A stretch of 64,000 bases of DNA from UMGS1975 sp959600905. Lineage in GTDB: Bacteria; Bacillota; Clostridia; Christensenellales; QAND01. Positions 61,528-64,000 of this stretch are shown here, piece by piece (the first letter of the stretch is position 1; every line of letters starts with the position of its first letter). The translations under genes and the position numbers were made by a program. The notes beneath the pieces are model-generated. The model saw only the letters and a program-made list of their open reading frames with translations. It was not told the origin of the DNA and did not search any database. The stretch lies in assembly GCA_959600905.1 (NCBI GenBank), contig CAUGNO010000001.1, positions 124,001 through 188,000 of the forward strand, in the 5' to 3' direction.

Positions 61528-61560
61528 TAAAAAAAGAACTGTTTATTATAGTACAGTCCT
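61528..61560 (-). terminator. Terminator after the DUF421-DUF4363 pair
   Basis: Minus-strand AGGACTG with CAGTTCT (one G-T pair) and a long T-run. It lies between the DUF4363 stop and the GNAT-like start. Confidence 0.6.
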
Positions 61561-61590
61561 ATTTTTATAGTTGCAAGCATTTTCTTTCTG

Positions 61591-61971
61591 TCAAAAGATG
61601 TTTCCCAAAGAAAATTTATATTGATCGGAAAGGTCGCGAAACAGCGTTTTCACAACAGCCAACTGCGCTGCTGCATGTTCGTATTCTTTTTGCTCCAACA
61701 GCGCGCAGACCTCTGTGGTTTGGTTGCTGATATCATCCAGCAGGTTATGGTTGATTACAATGGTCCACCGCTCCTCTAATACTTCAAACCTATCTGATAT
61801 TTGCCTTACAATCTCTCCAGACTGTGTATAATCCTCTGCTGCCAGCAGGTCAAGCGCTTGCTGGCTCATATTCTCCAGCCGGTCTAAATCTGCCTGAAAG
61901 CCCCCTTCCCAAAGCAGCGAAACCGTTACCAGCGCAGCCAATGCGATTAGGCTGTATATCAATCTTTTCAT
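61591..61971 (-). CDS. DUF4363 family small membrane-anchored protein
   Basis: A 126-aa protein with an N-terminal membrane helix (MKRLIYSLIALAALVTVSLLWEG) and a helical outside domain (LDRLENMSQQALDLLAAEDY, DDISNQTTEVCALLEQKEY). It matches the DUF4363 family, a usual partner of DUF421. ATGA overlap with the DUF421 gene fixes the start at 61971; the longer frame to 62151 is internal to it. Confidence 0.85.
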   Translation of the reverse strand: MKRLIYSLIALAALVTVSLLWEGGFQADLDRLENMSQQALDLLAAEDYTQSGEIVRQISDRFEVLEERWTIVINHNLLDDISNQTTEVCALLEQKEYEHAAAQLAVVKTLFRDLSDQYKFSLGNIF

Positions 61972-62675
61972 GATTTCACCGCCCCAACTTTGTACCGCAC
62001 CAAATTGCCGCCCTTGATCTGAACAGTCAACTCCCCTTTTCGATTTCCCATCGCAAAAAAGACATTTCGCCGATCCACTTTGTATATTTTTAGTGTCTTT
62101 TCTACGCCTTGGCTTGTGAGCCCCAGGGTTTTTAGGTTTTCCTGCTGCCATTCCCCTTCAATGAGAATGCCCAGCGGCATATCATTTTCCTTTGCAACCA
62201 TACCAAGATCCTCTATCGTAGGCGGCTGTGTCTTATTTTGGAACATCACGCTAAGCTGTCCGTTTGTTTCCATCGTAGCGCAGTATACATCATCCAGAGA
62301 AAACGCATCCTTTGCGCGAAGCGCCTCCATCAGCTCCTCAACGCTCAGGCTTAGCTTTTTTAACTCCTTTTCATTGATGACCCCATTTCGGATCAAGGTG
62401 CTTGTTTTGCCGCAAAACACTTTGCGCAGCTTTCTGCTCTTAATGCATAAAAAAGAGATGAAATTATGGCAAATAAACAATGCAATCATGGGGATGATTC
62501 CCTCCACCAAGGAAATAGCGGGATCTTGCATCGGTGCAGCCACTACGTCTGCCACCAGCAGCGTAATGACAATTTCATAGGGCTGCATCTGGCCAATCTG
62601 CCGCTTTCCCATCATCCTCATAAAAATTACCACGACCAGATATAGGATCAATGCGCGCATAAAAATTGTAAGCAT
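61968..62675 (-). CDS. DUF421 (YetF-like) membrane protein
   Basis: A 235-aa protein with three membrane segments at the N-terminus and a conserved cytosolic domain (YEIVITLLVADVVAAPMQDPAISLVEG, RKVFCGKTSTLIRNGVINEKELKK). DUF421 proteins in spore formers include membrane proteins linked to spore germination or sporulation; the specific role is not clear here. Start at 62675 with GGAGG upstream. Confidence 0.88.
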   Translation of the reverse strand: MLTIFMRALILYLVVVIFMRMMGKRQIGQMQPYEIVITLLVADVVAAPMQDPAISLVEGIIPMIALFICHNFISFLCIKSRKLRKVFCGKTSTLIRNGVINEKELKKLSLSVEELMEALRAKDAFSLDDVYCATMETNGQLSVMFQNKTQPPTIEDLGMVAKENDMPLGILIEGEWQQENLKTLGLTSQGVEKTLKIYKVDRRNVFFAMGNRKGELTVQIKGGNLVRYKVGAVKS

Positions 62676-62825
62676 GGTTTTCCTCCTTGCTTACAGTTTG
62701 TACAAAATAATTAAAAGCATACGCCATAACTGGTTGAAATACTGACAAACCGTTGCCACAACCAAACGCTATATTAAAAGCGTAGCAAGCAACCAAGCAA
62801 TTGCAAGCAAATCCTCCCCCTTACA

Positions 62826-62850
62826 AACCCTCCGCCAAAAGCGGAGGGTT
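62826..62850. other. GC-rich hairpin in the 250-bp gap before DUF421
   Basis: AACCCTCCGC with GCGGAGGGTT around a short loop. It could be a weak terminator but lacks a clear T-run on either strand. The rest of 62697-62888 shows no gene; the minus-strand ATG frame near 62575-62796 has no support. Confidence 0.5.
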
Positions 62851-62888
62851 TTCCCATTTCTTCGCAAAATATCGCGGCTACAATTTAC

Positions 62889-62924
62889 AAAAAAACGCAA
62901 GCCGTATATGGCTTGCGTTTTTTT
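62889..62924 (-). terminator. Terminator after tRNA-Val (CAC)
   Basis: AAAACGCAAGCC with GGCTTGCGTTTT and T-run on the minus strand, immediately after the tRNA. Confidence 0.9.
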
Positions 62925-62927
62925 ATA

Positions 62928-63003
62928 TGGTGGGACTTACTGGACTCGAACCAGCGACCCCATCGATGTGAACGATGTGCTCTACCAACTGAGCTAAAGT
63001 CCC
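62928..63003 (-). tRNA. tRNA-Val (anticodon CAC), CCA encoded
   Basis: GGGACTTTAGCTCAGTTGG start, anticodon loop TTCACAT with CATCG/CGATG stem, T-arm GGTTCGAGTCC and CCA. CAC reads GTG, complementing the GAC isoacceptor at 32327. Confidence 0.95.
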
Positions 63004-63015
63004 AAGTGCCTTGCT

Positions 63016-63044
63016 ATTATAGCGTACAAGGCACAAAAAATCAA
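63016..63044 (-). promoter_or_regulatory. Promoter of tRNA-Val (CAC)
   Basis: TTGATT, 17-bp spacer and TATAAT on the minus strand, directly after the uvrA stop. Confidence 0.75.
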
Positions 63045-63053
63045 GTGTCATCT

Positions 63054-64000
63054 TTACTTTTTCGCAATGCTTCTTTTCTTGTGGCGTTCCAGGATCGGCG
63101 CCAGATACTGCCCCGTATAGCTTCCCTTTATCTTGGCTACCTGCTCCGGCGTTCCTGTAGCAACGATGGTGCCGCCTTTATCTCCGCCTTCCGGCCCCAA
63201 ATCTATAATTTGATCCGCTGTTTTAATGACATCCAAATTATGCTCAATGACTACCACGGTATTCCCGCCCTCTACCAGCTGATGCAAGATCTTTACCAAC
63301 CGATCCACATCCGCAATATGCAGCCCAGTAGTAGGCTCGTCCAAGATATACAACGTACGTCCCGTTCCTCTTTTCGACAGCTCGGTGGCAAGCTTCACAC
63401 GCTGCGCTTCCCCGCCGGATAGTGTGGTACTCGGCTGCCCCAATCGCATATACCCCAAACCTACCTGGCAAAGCACATCCAGCTTCCTATGGATTCTTTG
63501 AATTGGCGAGAAAAAGTCGCGCGCCTGTTCAATCGTCATATCCAGCACATCTGCAATGTTTTTCCCTTTATAATAGACCTCCAGCGTCTCCCGGTTATAT
63601 CGCTTTCCCTTGCATACATCGCAAGGCACATAAATATCCGGCAAAAAATGCATCTCGATACGTACGATACCGTCCCCTTTGCATGCTTCGCAACGTCCAC
63701 CCTTCACATTGAAGCTAAACCGCCCATTTTTATAGCCCCTCATTTTAGCGTCCGGCGTCTGTGCGAACAAATCGCGGATCATATCAAATACCCCGGTATA
63801 GGTAGCTGGATTGCTGCGCGGCGTACGGCCGATGGGCGACTGGTCGATGTCAATTACCTTATCCAGCTGTTCTAGACCTATCATGCTATCGTAACGCCCT
63901 GGGCGGACGCGCGCACGGTTTAGATCACGCGCCAGTGACTTATATAATATCTCATTGACAAAGCTGCTCTTTCCGCTGCCCGAAACGCCGGTAATGCAGG
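63054..64000 (-). CDS. uvrA: Excinuclease ABC subunit A (UvrA), C-terminal part, cut by window edge
   Basis: UvrA recognises DNA damage in nucleotide excision repair. About 315 C-terminal residues are visible, with the second ATPase Walker A (GVSGSGKSS), the zinc-finger set CEACKGDGIVRIEMHF and CDVCKGKRYN, the ABC signature LSGGEAQRVKLATEL and Walker B YILDEPTTGLH. The N-terminal half and upstream genes are outside the window. The minus-strand frame continues to the edge, so the entry is partial at its start. Confidence 0.97.
   Translation of the reverse strand, partial: CITGVSGSGKSSFVNEILYKSLARDLNRARVRPGRYDSMIGLEQLDKVIDIDQSPIGRTPRSNPATYTGVFDMIRDLFAQTPDAKMRGYKNGRFSFNVKGGRCEACKGDGIVRIEMHFLPDIYVPCDVCKGKRYNRETLEVYYKGKNIADVLDMTIEQARDFFSPIQRIHRKLDVLCQVGLGYMRLGQPSTTLSGGEAQRVKLATELSKRGTGRTLYILDEPTTGLHIADVDRLVKILHQLVEGGNTVVVIEHNLDVIKTADQIIDLGPEGGDKGGTIVATGTPEQVAKIKGSYTGQYLAPILERHKKRSIAKK

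Noticed and set aside
62575..62796. Minus-strand 73-aa frame upstream of DUF421
   Set aside because: Overlaps the DUF421 start region in another frame and has no start signal or family features.

Overview
The window looks like a spore-forming, anaerobic, low-to-mid GC Firmicute of the class Clostridia. The evidence is ordinary Gram-positive gene order (rimP-nusA-ylxR-ylxQ-infB, frr-uppS-cdsA-dxr-rseP-ispG-polC, mreBCD-pbp2-rodA-spoIVFAB-rng-rplU-rpmA), a PolC-type replicase, a CIRCE-controlled groESL operon, a SpoIVFA/SpoIVFB pair and an Rnf complex. A Christensenellales-like lineage is possible, but that is inference. Nearly all genes lie on the minus strand, so this is probably a leading-strand stretch of one replichore. 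No prophage, insertion sequence or CRISPR array was seen.

Layout, left to right. 1-9.5 kb holds the translation/RNA operon read leftward: rimP, nusA, ylxR, ylxQ, infB, rbfA, nrnA, truB, an unusual FAD-synthetase/tyrosine-phosphatase fusion, rpsO and pnp (cut by the window edge). 9.5-19.5 kb is frr, a 66-aa protein, uppS, cdsA, dxr, rseP, ispG and polC from one strong promoter. 19.6-20.4 kb is a broken pnuC gene behind an intact attenuator-like leader. 20.5-22.6 kb is groESL with CIRCE. 22.7-23.9 kb has rightward dCMP deaminase and methylguanine-DNA methyltransferase genes. 24-31.3 kb has lgt-pncB-divIVA-like, a rightward lipoprotein gene, and a ROK regulator/M24-like protein/flavin-binding protein operon. 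31.3-32.4 kb is RNA territory: tRNA-Glu, tRNA-Gln, a probable 6S RNA and tRNA-Val.

33-41 kb appears to be one eight-gene transcription unit, larE-larB-larC-purE-purM-purN-purH-purD, joining nickel-pincer cofactor synthesis to part of purine synthesis. 41-54 kb is the L21/L27, RNase G, radical-SAM, sporulation protease and cell-shape block. 54-59 kb is maf plus an Rnf operon in which rnfG is missing (order C-D-E-A-B). 59-64 kb has a membrane protein with a charged tail, a GNAT-like protein, a DUF421/DUF4363 pair, a second tRNA-Val and the 3' part of uvrA.

The strongest candidates for something undescribed are the RibF-like protein whose riboflavin kinase half is replaced by a tyrosine-phosphatase domain, the Rnf operon without RnfG, the lar-pur operon, and the attenuator leader before the dead pnuC gene. 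All annotation is from reading sequence and translations; no database search was run.
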